A stretch of DNA of 64,000 nt from CAVTWS01 sp963732655 (GCA_963732655.1 CAVTAI010000001.1:806001-870000), one strand, 5' to 3'. Positions 17,817-27,295 are shown, counted from the first letter of the stretch. Translations and numbers: made by a program. Notes: generated by a model from the sequence alone, not told the origin.

Positions 17817-18425
17817 TCACTCCTGGGCCACGAGGGTCCACTGGAGCGACCGGCGGGCGAAGGGGTCGAGGCCCATGCGGATCGATCGGGCCGAGATCGC
17901 CGCCGAGAGGCGCACGAGCTTGCGGTCGTTCACCTCGGCTCGAGCGGCCTCTCGGAAGAACTCGTCGACGAGGTAGGCGAGCTGCACCAGGGCGTGGTCC
18001 CGGCGCGGTCCCACGGGTGACCATCGGGGACTGCCAGGCGTCGCGCGGGCAATACGGCGAGCAGGCGGCCAGGTCGGCCAGCGCGCCGAGCACCTTGGGG
18101 CGCCGCGTCGGCCAAGGCGGCGTCGAGGTCGTCCTCGCTGCGCTTACGGGCCGGCTCGATGCGCTCGGGCTCGACGAGCAGCAGGCGCTCGCCCAGTCAC
18201 CTCGCAGGAGCACCGGCGTCGATCCACGTCACGATGTTGGCCCGGCGCATCGTGGTCACGGCCAGCCCGCCGTCGGTGTAGCGCACCCGGCGAACCAGGG
18301 CGTCACCGGTCGGGGCCCGGCACCAGGCGTCGCTAAGCCACTGTGGAACCGAGCTCACGTTGTCGACGGCCACGACGTTGCTCCTGGCGGCGGTGAGCAC
18401 CCACGTCTCGACGTCACGTGGAGGG
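17817..18425 (-). pseudogene. Decayed primase/helicase-type ATPase fragment of a phage or plasmid
   Basis: Minus-strand fragments in different frames. The longest conserved piece (about 18190-18425) reads NVVAVDNVSSVPQWLSDAWC, TGDALVRRVRYTDGG and NIVTWIDAGA, typical of the C-terminal part of DNA-primase/helicase-like ATP-binding proteins on actinobacterial mobile elements. Downstream pieces in other frames continue the theme (LGERLLLVEPERIEPARKRS, PKVLGALADL, VNDRKLVRLSAAISARSIRMG). The P-loop half is missing because homology begins next to the right-hand direct repeat. Several frameshifts mean it is not functional. The rest of 17603-18590 shows no other gene. Confidence 0.55.
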
Positions 18426-18456
18426 GTCCGAAGCGGCGCCGGCGACGGGTCGACAT

Positions 18457-18479
18457 CCCCGCCTACAGGCCGACTCACC
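18457..18479 (+). repeat. attR-like direct repeat (orphan rnpB 3' end)
   Basis: Second exact copy of the 23-bp core at 15140-15162, not attached to an rnpB body. It marks the right end of the inserted element. Confidence 0.75.
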
Positions 18480-18525
18480 GCGTTCCTTGAAGATCCGGCT
18501 CGTGAAGTCCGGCGGCGGCCGGCCG

Positions 18526-18578
18526 TGACCACCGTCACCCAAGGCGTTTCCGCGGAAACGTCGCCTGTGGACAACCGC
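18526..18578 (+). repeat. 53-bp palindromic repeat, copy 2
   Basis: Same orientation and order as the copy at 14648-14700: TGACCACCGTCAC, the palindrome CGTTTCCGCGGAAACG, and TGTGGACAACCGC. The outer arms of the palindrome have diverged, but the 14-bp core GTTTCCGCGGAAAC and the 3' block are identical. It lies between the right end of the element and the PHA depolymerase gene. Confidence 0.75.
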
Positions 18579-18590
18579 GTCCGCAGCTCG

Positions 18591-19808
18591 TCAGTCCCGG
18601 GCGGCGATGACGCTGCGCATCATGGGGTAGATCTGGCTCTCCCAGCGCCGGCCCGAGAACACGCCGTAGTGGCCGACTCCGGGCTGCAGGTGGTGCCGCT
18701 TCAGGTACGGGCGCAGGCCCGAGCACAGGTCGTGGGCGGCCATGGTCTGGCCGATGGCGCAGATATCGTCCCGCTCACCTTCGACCGTAAGCAGCATCGT
18801 CCTGGTGATCGCCGACGGGTCGATCATGCGCCCCCGGTATTCGAGCACCCCGCGGGCGAGCTGGTGGTTCTGGAACACCCGGTCGACCGTCTCGAGGTAG
18901 AACTCCGCCGTGAGGTCGAGCACGGCGAAGTACTCGTCGTAGAACTCGCGGGTCGAATGGGCGGTCTCGGTGTCCCCGTCGACGAGCGCCTGGTAAAGCT
19001 CGAGGTGGCTCTTGACGTGTCGGGCCATGTTCATGGACAAGAAGGCAGTGATCTGCATGAACCCGGGGTAGACGCGCCGACCAGCGCCTGCGAATCGCCA
19101 CGGCACCGTGCTGATCACGTTCTTCTCGAACCACTCGAGCGGCATGCTGGTGGCCATCTCGTTGACCTTGGTCGGGTTGATCCGGGTGTCGATGGGCCCG
19201 GCGAGCAACGTGAGCGTGCGGGGGACGCAGGGGTCGCCCGCCTCGGCCATCACCGCTGTGACCGCCAGAGCCTGCACGCACGGCTGGCAGACAGCGAGCA
19301 GGTGGGCGCCAGGGCCCATGACCGTGAGGAAGCGCATGACGTGATCGAGGTATTCGTCGAAGCCGAAACGACCGTCGACTACAGGGATGTCGCGGGCGTT
19401 GCTCCAATCGGTGATGTAGACGTCGTGCTCGGGCAGCATCGTCTCCACGGTCGCCCGCAGCAGCGTGGCGAAATGGCCTGACAGCGGAGCGAGGATCAGC
19501 ACCCGGGGTCCCTGGGCCTCCATGTCCTTGCGGAACCGGAGGAGCGACCCAAAGGGGGTGGAGTCGACGACCTCCTCCACGACGTCGACCACGCCGGTCG
19601 GGGTCAGGACGACATCGATCCCGAACGGGAGCCGTTCGTGGCGGAGCTTGGTCTCGGCGAAGACCTCCGAGGCGGCCATCCCCGAACGGATCCAGGGCAG
19701 ATCGGCCATTCCGAACGGGAGCGACTTCAGCGTGCCCGCAGTGATCCGAGCCGCGGCACGAGCCGGCGACATCGAGTCTGCGAACGTCTGGTACATCCCG
19801 TAGAGCAT
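18591..19808 (-). CDS. phaZ: Intracellular polyhydroxyalkanoate depolymerase
   Basis: 405 residues, the length of the intracellular PHB depolymerase family. It starts MLYGMYQTFADSMSPARAAA and continues LKSLPFGMADLPWIRSGMAA, VLILAPLSGHFATLLRATVE, VYITDWSNARDIPV, then the nucleophile elbow AVCQPCVQAL, where cysteine replaces the usual serine as is typical of PhaZ. TVEGERDDI and PGVGHYGVFSGRRW near the end carry the acid and His of the triad. It hydrolyses stored PHA granules to hydroxyacids for use as carbon. Transcribed alone; a TTAC-N6-GTAA inverted repeat lies upstream. Confidence 0.9.
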   Translation of the reverse strand: MLYGMYQTFADSMSPARAAARITAGTLKSLPFGMADLPWIRSGMAASEVFAETKLRHERLPFGIDVVLTPTGVVDVVEEVVDSTPFGSLLRFRKDMEAQGPRVLILAPLSGHFATLLRATVETMLPEHDVYITDWSNARDIPVVDGRFGFDEYLDHVMRFLTVMGPGAHLLAVCQPCVQALAVTAVMAEAGDPCVPRTLTLLAGPIDTRINPTKVNEMATSMPLEWFEKNVISTVPWRFAGAGRRVYPGFMQITAFLSMNMARHVKSHLELYQALVDGDTETAHSTREFYDEYFAVLDLTAEFYLETVDRVFQNHQLARGVLEYRGRMIDPSAITRTMLLTVEGERDDICAIGQTMAAHDLCSGLRPYLKRHHLQPGVGHYGVFSGRRWESQIYPMMRSVIAARD

Positions 19809-19887
19809 CGGGACCTTCTGGAGGGGTCGAGGAACCCGGTGGAACCGGAGAGGGCACGAACCCCCACCGACATGACATCACGTCGAC

Positions 19888-19901
19888 TTACTCTTGCGTA
19901 A
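19888..19901. promoter_or_regulatory. TTAC-N6-GTAA inverted repeat in divergent promoter region
   Basis: TTACTCTTGCGTAA in an AT-richer patch (TTGCGTAAAATTGAGG) between the divergent phaZ and GST genes. It could be an operator or part of a promoter. The match is short, so the call is weak. Confidence 0.25.
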
Positions 19902-19975
19902 AATTGAGGGCGAACGAAACACAGAGTTCACGCCCCCGATGTGGCTCCGACCCTAACGCACGCGGAACATGACGC

Positions 19976-20632
19976 ATGGCGATCGCAACGTTGACGATCA
20001 ACAGCCGCAACTACGGGGCCTGGTCGCTCCGGGGTTGGCTGCTGTGCCGCTTCGCCGGACTCGACTTCGAGGTCGACGAACGCAGCGCCCTCGATCCGGG
20101 CCAGCGCGACGAGCTCCTCTTGATGTCCCCGTCCTTCTTGATCCCGTGCCTCACCATCGACGGCCTCGACATCTGGGACACCTTGGCGATCGGCGAGTAC
20201 CTGGCCGAGACCCGACCCGAGTCCGGACTCCTGCCCGCCGATCGCGCCTCGCGGGCCTTGTGCCGCTCGGTCAGCGGTGAGATGCACTCTGGGTTCGCCA
20301 GCCTCCGCTCGGCGCTGCCCCTCAACATGAAGGCTCGCCACCACGGCTTCAAAGTGTTCTCGGGCGCCCGCGCCGACATCGACCGCATCTGCGAGGTGTG
20401 GTCACAGTGCCTCGCTCGCCAGCCCGGCCGGTTCCTCTTCGGAGACTCCCCCACCATGGCCGACGCCATGTACGCGCCCGTGTGCAGCCGCCTGACCACC
20501 TACGGGGTGGAACTCGACTCGATCAGCACCACGTACATCGCCACCATCATGGCCCTGCCCGAGATGATCGAGTGGACCGAAGCCGCCGAAGCCGAACCCG
20601 ACGAGATCAGCGAGCTCGACGCCGAGTTCTGA
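19976..20632 (+). CDS. Glutathione S-transferase-like protein
   Basis: 218 residues. Thioredoxin-like N-terminal domain (LTINSRNYGAWSLRGWLLCRFAGLDFEV, SPSFLIPCLTIDGLDIWDTLAIGEYLAE, with the cis-Pro and DxxAI element of GSTs) and an all-helical C-terminal domain (FLFGDSPTMADAMYAPVCSRL, with the N-capping box). It resembles the YfcF/YfcG and maleylacetoacetate isomerase-like GSTs. Actinobacteria generally lack glutathione, so the physiological thiol or ligand is uncertain. Divergent from phaZ and convergent with the MFS transporter gene. Confidence 0.88.
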   Translation: MAIATLTINSRNYGAWSLRGWLLCRFAGLDFEVDERSALDPGQRDELLLMSPSFLIPCLTIDGLDIWDTLAIGEYLAETRPESGLLPADRASRALCRSVSGEMHSGFASLRSALPLNMKARHHGFKVFSGARADIDRICEVWSQCLARQPGRFLFGDSPTMADAMYAPVCSRLTTYGVELDSISTTYIATIMALPEMIEWTEAAEAEPDEISELDAEF

Positions 20633-20641
20633 CGTCCGACA

Positions 20642-21922
20642 TCACGTCCGTGCCTCCTCCGCGGCCAGGGCCGCTCGGACCGGGCGGGTCACCACGACGT
20701 AGGTGAACCCGGCCCCGATGGCAATCGCCCCGAAGACTCCGATGGCCAGTCGAGGACCGGCGGCGCCGGCGAGCAGGCCGGCGGCCACGTTGGACAACGT
20801 GATGATCAGCGTCACCATGCCGAAATCGCCGGCGAGCAGCCGACCCCGGATCGCGTCGGGCGCCCGCCGTTGGAGGCCGTAGGTCGACATGGTCCACTGG
20901 GCGCCGCCGCCGATGTGGGCCAGCAGGACGAACGGCACCGCGACGGCGAGCGCCGGGGCCACGCTGAGACCGAGATAACACACGCCGAAGGCCACGCCGG
21001 AGATCCCGCACCACAACACCACCCGGCTGAGCGCTGGACCGACGAGGCGGGCGGCGACGAGCGGCCCGAGCGCCACCCCCGCACCTCGGGCCGCGATCAG
21101 CCAGCCTGTCGTGCGGTCACCGCTACCGGCGCCACGTCCGGCCAACTCCTCGCTGGCCAGCACGGCCAGGAGCCCGAAGATGCCCGAACCCACCGCGAAA
21201 CTCGCCTTCGACGCCATCAGGGTGAGGATCACCGGGTCGCGCCGGGCGTACCGGGCCGCCTCGACCATGTCGGCCACCGGACGCATCGGCGACGCTCGCT
21301 CCACCGCTTCCGAGCCGTCGACGACCGTTCGCCCGGCCCGCAGCTCCTGCATCGGCCTCCGCACACTCGTCACCAGGACGGCGGCGACCACGAACGAGAT
21401 CGCGTTGGCGCCGAAAGCCACATCGCGCCCGAACACGCTCGCCACGACCCCGCCCAGCGCCGCGCCCACGGCGAGCATCACGCCCCACACGGCGCCGAAC
21501 ATCAAGCTGGCCTTGGCCAGCTCGTCGTCGTGGCGGACCAGGTTCGGGATGCCGGCCTGCGTGGCGGGGCCGACGAAGGACCCGACGGCCGAGATGACGG
21601 CGAGGCCGAGGAAGCCGATCGGAAGCGTCGCGACGGAACGCACGAGCAGGAGGCTGGCCGCGGCCATCGCCTGGACGAGCGCCGCCACCTGCAAGATGCG
21701 GCGGCGGTCGAACCGGTCGGCCACGGGGCCGGCAACCACCGTCATGAAGAAGGCCGGAAGCGTCTGGGCGATGTACACCGCGCTCACCAGGATCGGCGCG
21801 TCGGTGATGTCCTGGACGAGCCCCACGAAGGCGACATACGCGAACCAGTCGCCGGCGAAGGACACGACCTGCGCCACGAACAGGGCGCGAAGGTCAGCGT
21901 TGGTGCGGAGGAGGGACCACAT
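20642..21922 (-). CDS. Major facilitator superfamily exporter
   Basis: 426 residues from the ATG MWSLLRTNADLRALFVAQVVS (a TTG six codons upstream is less likely). It has about twelve hydrophobic helices with MFS signatures: FAGDWFAYVAFVGLVQ, ADRFDRRRILQVAAL (the loop 2-3 motif), and WLIAARGAGVALGPLVAARL in the second half. It resembles the EntS/MFS_3 drug- or siderophore-exporter group. The substrate is unknown. The upstream HD-domain gene is 50 bp away on the same strand, so they may form an operon. Confidence 0.87.
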   Translation of the reverse strand: MWSLLRTNADLRALFVAQVVSFAGDWFAYVAFVGLVQDITDAPILVSAVYIAQTLPAFFMTVVAGPVADRFDRRRILQVAALVQAMAAASLLLVRSVATLPIGFLGLAVISAVGSFVGPATQAGIPNLVRHDDELAKASLMFGAVWGVMLAVGAALGGVVASVFGRDVAFGANAISFVVAAVLVTSVRRPMQELRAGRTVVDGSEAVERASPMRPVADMVEAARYARRDPVILTLMASKASFAVGSGIFGLLAVLASEELAGRGAGSGDRTTGWLIAARGAGVALGPLVAARLVGPALSRVVLWCGISGVAFGVCYLGLSVAPALAVAVPFVLLAHIGGGAQWTMSTYGLQRRAPDAIRGRLLAGDFGMVTLIITLSNVAAGLLAGAAGPRLAIGVFGAIAIGAGFTYVVVTRPVRAALAAEEART

Positions 21923-21973
21923 GTGCGTATGCGGCGCCAACCGAGGGCGACGGCCGAGGCCGACGACCCCAGG

Positions 21974-22543
21974 TCAAGCCCACGTGCGGGGTGCGAAGAA
22001 CCCCCGCAGCAACGGCTCGTAGTGCGACAGCGGCGGGGTCGGGTACGACGGGTCGAACGCCGGCATGTCGTAGACCCGGGTGAACTCCTCACACACGTCG
22101 TAGAACTCGTGGCCGCGGAACCGATCGCGGGCGTTTCGGTCGCCCCCGAGGTGATGCCAGAAGTAGTACCCCTGGAAGACGCCATGCTCCTGCACCATCC
22201 AGTGGTAGGCCGGGCTCACATACGGCTTGAGGATGGCCGCCGCCACATCGGGGTGGTTGTCGGGCGCCAAGGTGTCGCCGATGTCGTGAAGCAGGGCACA
22301 GACGACGTAGGCATCGTCGCGGCCATCGGCCTCGGCCCGATGCGCAGTCTGGAGGCAATGCGTGAGCCGGTCGACGGCGAACCCGCCCGCCGCCGTGCTG
22401 AGCAACCTCAGCTGCGTGAGGACCTGGTCCGCCAGCGCCTCGTTGAGCTCGACGTGACGGTTCATGATGATCGCCCAGTCCGCGGCGCTGGAGTCCTCCA
22501 TCCGGGTGAACGTGGCAGCAGCGGTGTCGGTGTCGTGGGCCAT
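21974..22543 (-). CDS. HD-domain protein, PhnZ/inositol-oxygenase-like
   Basis: 189 residues. The HD metal-binding pattern is visible: HCLQTAHRAEADGRDDAYVVCALLHDIGD supplies H...HD, and further histidines follow (APDNHPDVAA, HWMVQEHGVFQGYYFWHHLG). This spacing matches the small HD-domain diiron oxygenases (PhnZ, myo-inositol oxygenase relatives) rather than nucleotidohydrolases. These enzymes cleave C-C or C-P bonds oxidatively using a mixed-valent diiron site. The substrate cannot be inferred here. The ATG at 22543 follows directly on a GTG at 22546. Confidence 0.75.
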   Translation of the reverse strand: MAHDTDTAAATFTRMEDSSAADWAIIMNRHVELNEALADQVLTQLRLLSTAAGGFAVDRLTHCLQTAHRAEADGRDDAYVVCALLHDIGDTLAPDNHPDVAAAILKPYVSPAYHWMVQEHGVFQGYYFWHHLGGDRNARDRFRGHEFYDVCEEFTRVYDMPAFDPSYPTPPLSHYEPLLRGFFAPRTWA

Positions 22544-22637
22544 CACGCCAATGTAGTCCCCCAGAGCCGGTGGGTCGTAGGGCCCGACGTGCCCGGGAAT
22601 CGTCGTGCTCGGGTCGAATGCGTGGCACGCTGGCGGG

Positions 22638-23460
22638 ATGGCGACGAGCCCCCGGGTGCCTCCGGTCTCCCATCCGACGGTGGCGGCCGTCTACGGCGGC
22701 GGGGGCCTGTTCGGGATCGGCTACATCCTCGGCATCACCGAGGCGCTGACCGACGGCGGCGCCGACCTCTCCGGCGTCTCGGCGCTCGGTACGTCGGCCG
22801 GATCGTGGGCCGCCGCCGCACTGGCGTTGCGAATTCGGTTCCTCGACGCGCTCGATCCCGTGGCCGACGACGCCCCCCGCTGGCCCGACCCCCGCCGCGG
22901 TCGTCTTCACCGGATCGCCGCGGCAGATCTTCGGGCCCGACACGCGGTGCCCCACCGTCCGAGCGGTCGCCTGCTCGCTCCCCCGGCTGCGGCGCACCGT
23001 GCTCAACGGCGCCGATCACCCGATCGCCGACCTGCTCTCGGCGTCGAGCTCCGTTCCGGGGATGCTCGCGCCCCACGCCATCGGCAACCGACGCTACGTC
23101 GATGGTGGTGTGCGATCCCTGGCGTCGGTCGATCTCGCCGACCCGGCCGACATCCTGCTCGTGGTCCTGCCCCTGTCGGGACCGATGTTCGGTCCGGCGG
23201 GACGCCTCGTCGAGCGCCGCACCCGGCGGGAGCTCGCCTTCTGGCAGGAGGGTTCGCCACCGAGCACCTCGATCGTTGTCCGGCCGACCCGCGAGATCGC
23301 CCGACTGGTGAATCGTCCGGACCAGCTGTTCGATCCGGGCCGCGCTCGCCGGTGCTACGAGTTCGCCTATGAGCAGGGCGTGCTCGTACGGGACCAGTGG
23401 GACGAAGCCATGTCGGGTGGGGCGGCGCCCGTGGCCGAGGTTGCTCGCCGATCCACCTGA
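22638..23460 (+). pseudogene. Patatin-like phospholipase, frameshifted in a C-run
   Basis: The N-terminal part from the ATG at 22638 carries VAAVYGGGGLFGIGYILGI (oxyanion loop) and the nucleophile elbow GTSAGSWAAAALA. Soon afterwards the frame runs into non-patatin residues, and the family resumes in another frame (VVFTGSPRQIFGPDTRCPTV, ASSSVPGMLAPHAI, and the catalytic Asp in YVDGGVRSLASVDLA). The break lies in or near the C-runs at 22873-22895; removing one C joins the halves as WPDPAAVVFTGSP. The two halves together give a normal Ser-Asp patatin of about 273 residues, a lipid acyl hydrolase. It may be real inactivation or a homopolymer sequencing error. Confidence 0.78.
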
Positions 23461-23515
23461 GACGAGGTCGGGAACTTACTCAAGACCGACCTCGTGCGTG
23501 CCGACGATCTGGGCC

Positions 23516-23803
23516 ATGAGACAGACGACCTACCACGGAGCGTCCGCCGCGGGGAACGATTTGGCGTCACGGCGGACGGATCTGGTGTCCCACGTCATCC
23601 GGGCCTCCACCATGGCCGGCCTGATGAGGGAGGAGCATCTCCAGTTCGAGGTCGGCCACGATGGTTGCCTCCACGCCCGCGCCGTGCGTCCGTCGTTGGC
23701 CACCACCGAGTGGGTGCCCGCCTGGGTCCGCGGTGGACCGACGGCCGCCCTCATCGAGCCCGCACCGCGGGCGGGAGATGTCCCGACGCCGCAAACCGTT
23801 TGA
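23516..23803 (+). CDS. Small hypothetical protein
   Basis: 95 residues, MRQTTYHGASAAGNDLAS to PTPQTV, with strongly G/C-biased third codon positions and a globular middle (HLQFEVGHDGCLHARAVRP, EWVPAWVRGGP). I do not recognise a family. No good Shine-Dalgarno is seen, and the 3' end overlaps the convergent membrane protein gene by 53 bp, so this may be a false frame. It follows the patatin gene by 55 bp. Confidence 0.35.
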   Translation: MRQTTYHGASAAGNDLASRRTDLVSHVIRASTMAGLMREEHLQFEVGHDGCLHARAVRPSLATTEWVPAWVRGGPTAALIEPAPRAGDVPTPQTV

Positions 23804-24278
23804 GGGCGCCGACGGTCCGGAGCCCGAACCGGCGGGAGCCCCAGAACAGCACAGCGGCGCCGAGCAACTCCATGGCCACGATCAGCCCGACGGAGCGGTC
23901 CGCCTCGGGCGCCGTGCCACTGAACTCCCAACCCGTGACCGGCCACCAGAACCGGTCGGTCTCGGTCCACGTGCCGTCCAGCACCAGGTGCATGAACCAC
24001 CCGATCGGCAGCCCGACCCACCGGCGCTGGACGAGCCGGCGGCCCCGCCCCGCCAGCGCCACCAGACCGAACGCCGCCACCGGGCCGGCCAGCGTGTGAC
24101 CGATCCACGCCGAACCGGCGAGAGCCTCGACCGAGGGCAGCACGGCGCCGGCGATCACGATGCGATAGTCGAGGTTCGGACTGTCGAACACGACGGCCAC
24201 GAGCACCATGGCCAGGCCAGCGAACCAGAGCAGCACGGCGACGGTCAGGTGAGCACGATGCGACCGCATTCGGTGCAT
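23751..24278 (-). CDS. Integral membrane protein, possibly DUF457/metal-dependent-hydrolase-like
   Basis: 175 residues starting MHRMRSHRAHLTVAVLLWFAGLAMVL, with about five hydrophobic segments. GWFMHLVLDGTW and GHTLAGPVAAF resemble the His/Asp motifs of the DUF457 membrane hydrolase group, but the full motif set is not clear, so the assignment is tentative. The start overlaps the end of the zinc-ribbon gene by about 30 bp, implying cotranscription and translational coupling. Confidence 0.65.
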   Translation of the reverse strand: MHRMRSHRAHLTVAVLLWFAGLAMVLVAVVFDSPNLDYRIVIAGAVLPSVEALAGSAWIGHTLAGPVAAFGLVALAGRGRRLVQRRWVGLPIGWFMHLVLDGTWTETDRFWWPVTGWEFSGTAPEADRSVGLIVAMELLGAAVLFWGSRRFGLRTVGALKRFAASGHLPPAVRAR

Positions 24279-24961
24279 GTCGTCGACGAGCCGGACGGAA
24301 GCCGGCGGATGCGGTCCACCTCCACGGCGGGCATGGCCGACGGGCAACCGACGCAGCGTCCGGCCACGAACACGACCGCCGCCGACGTGCCGAACTCTCC
24401 TCGGCGCACTTCGTACTCGTTCACCAACTCGACCGGGACGTCTGCGACCAGAGTCGACCGTTCGGCCACCACGTTCTCCCGCTCGGCGTCGAGCTCACCG
24501 AACCGGATGCCAACCGCTTCCTGTGACGAGGCCCGCGTGGCCAGGAGCGTTTCACGCTCGGTCGCTATCGACGCCAGGAGGTCGTCGGAGGGGCCCAACT
24601 CGTCGAGGAGCGCCAAGATGTCGTCCTCGATGGTGCTCCGCCGAGAAGCGAGGGAGTTCAGCTCGTCCTGGGCCAACATCGCGTCCTTGGGCGACGTGAT
24701 CGCCCCGCCGTAGAGGTTGCCTTCGAGCTTGGTGAACTTCGCCTCCACGCTGGCCAGCTCGGCTTCGAGCGCGGCCATCCGGCCTTCCAGCGCCCCGCGC
24801 GATCGGCGAACCTCGGTGTCGCGCCGCTCCAGCTCGGCCAGAGAAGCCGTGGCCTCGGCCACGGCCGCCAGCTCGGGCAGCGTTTCACGACGGTGGCGGA
24901 TCTGTTCGAGAGCGACGTCGCGGCGCTGCAGCTCGAGCAGCGGATGGTCAGAGTCGCTCAT
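24245..24961 (-). CDS. Coiled-coil protein with C-terminal C4 zinc ribbon (DUF164/CdsZ type)
   Basis: 238 residues. Residues 1-180 are an antiparallel coiled coil rich in Glu, Arg, Leu and Ala (LLELQRRDVALEQIRHRRETLPEL, with KLEGNLYGGAITSPKD in the hairpin, as in this family). The C terminus carries CVGC and CTEC, forming the zinc ribbon, followed by GRIVL. Members are widespread in actinobacteria and are thought to bind nucleic acid or act in cell-envelope or developmental roles; the exact function is not settled. ATG start at 24961. Confidence 0.88.
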   Translation of the reverse strand: MSDSDHPLLELQRRDVALEQIRHRRETLPELAAVAEATASLAELERRDTEVRRSRGALEGRMAALEAELASVEAKFTKLEGNLYGGAITSPKDAMLAQDELNSLASRRSTIEDDILALLDELGPSDDLLASIATERETLLATRASSQEAVGIRFGELDAERENVVAERSTLVADVPVELVNEYEVRRGEFGTSAAVVFVAGRCVGCPSAMPAVEVDRIRRLPSGSSTTCTECGRIVLT

Positions 24962-25027
24962 GACCCGACCATAGCCGCAGACGGCCCCGGCTCCGCCCGG
25001 GCGCCGTTCTCGCGGGTGCCCGGGCGA

Positions 25028-27295
25028 TCAGCCAACTGCGGGTGGCGGCTCAGTCGGCGGAGTGATGACCGGAGGAGGCGTCGTGACCGGCGTGGTCGGT
25101 GGAGGCGCCGCGGTTGGAGGCGGCACGGTCGGGGGAGGCGGTGTCGTGACCGGCGGGGTGGTGACAACAGGCGGCACGGAGGTGTCGGTGGGCGCGATCG
25201 TGGTCGCGGTCGGGACTGACGCGGGCGGCAGGGTGACGGTCGGGTCCGAGCCGCCCGATGGCCGCGGGGTGGAGCTGCCAGACGGGCGGCCCTCTTCGTA
25301 GGTCGGCTCGATGCGTTCTCCGCGACGAGTGCTGCCCGGCGTGATGAACGGACGCGAAGGGAAGATCAATCGGTCGTGGTACCCGATGTTGAACTGACCC
25401 CAGATCATCGCCGGGTAGGAGCCACCGGTGACGTTGCGACCACCCACGCCGCGCATGGGAACTCGTTCGTCGGGGTTGCCCATCCACACCGCCGTTGACA
25501 GGTAGGGCGTGTAGCCGACGAACCAGGCGTCGCCGAAGTCCTGAGCGGTGCCCGTCTTGCCGGCGGCGGTCTGTCGGGGCAGTTGCGCCCGCTCGCCCGT
25601 GCCGGACTGCACGTTGTCCTCCAGCACGCTCGTCACCAGCCGCGCCGACTCCGCCGATATCGCGCGGCGAGGGGTCGGCTCGTGTTCGTAGATGACGTTC
25701 CCGAACCGATCCTCCACCCGGTCGATGAAGTAGGGGGGGTTGTAGACCCCGTCGTTGGCGATTGCCGCGTACGCCGCGGCCATCTCGAGTGGCGTGACGT
25801 TGTAGACGCCGAGGGGCAGCGACGGAACCGCCAAGAGCTCCGACGAGACGCCCAACGCGTGGGCGGTGTCGACGACGTTGCCGAGGCCGACGATCTGCCC
25901 GAGCCGCAGGTACCCGCAGTTGGACGAGCTCAACGTGAGCGACCGGATGGTGCCGGTACGGCCCCGGCTGCCCTCGAAGTTCTCCGCCTCGTAGGGGTCG
26001 GGGGTGCCACCAGGGTTGGGGATCCGGCACGGTCCGCTGCCGTTGAGGGTGTCATCGGGGACGTAGCCGGCTTCCATCGCCGCGGCGAGGACGAACACCT
26101 TGAACGAGGATCCCGTAGGCCGGCCGGGGAACGGGTTGCCACGATGCGTGGCCAGATTGAACTCGGAGAACTCGTCGAAACCAGGGCCACCGACCATCGA
26201 ACGCACCGCACCCGTCGCCGGCTCTACTGCGGCCAGCGCACCGACGAAGTACCGGTTGGCGAGGTTCGGGGTCGACACCTCATCAGGGATGACATCCTCG
26301 ACGGCGGCCTCGGCGAACCCCTGTGCCACCGGGTCGAGGGTCGTGTAGATCCGCAGGCCGCCGCCATAGATCGCATCAGCCCGGGCGACGCGGTCCGGGC
26401 CCAACTCGGGCGCCTCCAGGAGGATCTGCTTGACCTCCTCCAGGAAGTAGTCCTCCTCGACCTCATCGAGCGAGAACAACGCGTTCCGGGTGATCGGCAC
26501 CGGGTCGTCGACGAAGTCTTCGAGCTCGGCCTGCCTGATCTGTTCGAGGTCGACGAGCCGCTCGAGGACACGGTTGCGCCGCTCCAGTGCGTTGACCGCA
26601 TTGTCGGCGTCGATCGTGGGATCACCTGACACCGGGCTCGATATCAGCGACGCCAGGAGCGCGCCCTCACTCCAGGTGAGCTCGCTCGCATCCTTGTCGA
26701 AGTACACCTCAGCCGCTGCCTGCACGCCGTAGGCGCCCGACCCGAAGTACACGGTGTTCAGGTACTGAAGGAGGATCTCGTCCTTGTCGATCTCGTTCTC
26801 GAGCCGCACCGCCATGATGGCCTCGGGGATCTTTCGATCGACGAGGTCGACCGCGCTGCCCAGCACGCACAGCTTCACCAACTGCTGCGTGATGGTCGAG
26901 CCGCCTTGCTCGACCGCACCCGACGAGACGTTCTGGACGAGAGCTCGGGCGATCGCTCGGATGTTGACGCCGTTGTGGTCGTAGAAGTCGGCGTCCTCGG
27001 CGGCCAGCACCGACTGGATGACGGGATCGGCAATCTGAGACAGGTTGTCGACGAGAACGCGATTCTCGCGCCCGGCCAGCTCTCCCACCAGCGCACCCGA
27101 CGAGTCGTAGACCACCGAACGAAGATCGAGCGTGCAGTCGAGCTCCGACGACAACGGCTCAGAATCGTTGGCGGTCACGATGTCGGCCGCCCGCACGCCG
27201 ACGGCAGCCATGGTCACAGCCATGACTCCGCCCGCGGCAGCAAGAACCGCCGCGAACCGCAACAACCGGCCGAGGGACCGGGCAGGCGAGCTCAC
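25028..27295 (-). CDS. Class A penicillin-binding protein (bifunctional transglycosylase/transpeptidase)
   Basis: 755 residues with one N-terminal membrane helix (LLRFAAVLAAAGGVMAVTMAAVG). GT51 glycosyltransferase motifs are present: AAEDADFYDHNGVN (catalytic Glu at about 100), GGSTITQQLVK, RKIPEAIMA and ILLQYLNTVYFGSGAYGVQAAA. The transpeptidase domain has the SxxK serine (GSSFK), SSSNC (SxN) and GKTGTAQD (KTG). The C-terminal tail of about 90 residues is a Pro/Thr-rich, low-complexity extension (TVTLPPASVPT, PPTTPVTTPPP). It polymerises and cross-links peptidoglycan on the outer face of the membrane. Monocistronic. Confidence 0.93.
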   Translation of the reverse strand: MSSPARSLGRLLRFAAVLAAAGGVMAVTMAAVGVRAADIVTANDSEPLSSELDCTLDLRSVVYDSSGALVGELAGRENRVLVDNLSQIADPVIQSVLAAEDADFYDHNGVNIRAIARALVQNVSSGAVEQGGSTITQQLVKLCVLGSAVDLVDRKIPEAIMAVRLENEIDKDEILLQYLNTVYFGSGAYGVQAAAEVYFDKDASELTWSEGALLASLISSPVSGDPTIDADNAVNALERRNRVLERLVDLEQIRQAELEDFVDDPVPITRNALFSLDEVEEDYFLEEVKQILLEAPELGPDRVARADAIYGGGLRIYTTLDPVAQGFAEAAVEDVIPDEVSTPNLANRYFVGALAAVEPATGAVRSMVGGPGFDEFSEFNLATHRGNPFPGRPTGSSFKVFVLAAAMEAGYVPDDTLNGSGPCRIPNPGGTPDPYEAENFEGSRGRTGTIRSLTLSSSNCGYLRLGQIVGLGNVVDTAHALGVSSELLAVPSLPLGVYNVTPLEMAAAYAAIANDGVYNPPYFIDRVEDRFGNVIYEHEPTPRRAISAESARLVTSVLEDNVQSGTGERAQLPRQTAAGKTGTAQDFGDAWFVGYTPYLSTAVWMGNPDERVPMRGVGGRNVTGGSYPAMIWGQFNIGYHDRLIFPSRPFITPGSTRRGERIEPTYEEGRPSGSSTPRPSGGSDPTVTLPPASVPTATTIAPTDTSVPPVVTTPPVTTPPPPTVPPPTAAPPPTTPVTTPPPVITPPTEPPPAVG

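Noticed and set aside
25050..26030. Second frame within the PBP gene
   Set aside because: It is antisense-frame shadow of a well-conserved bifunctional PBP; composition is Arg/Pro-rich with no motif.
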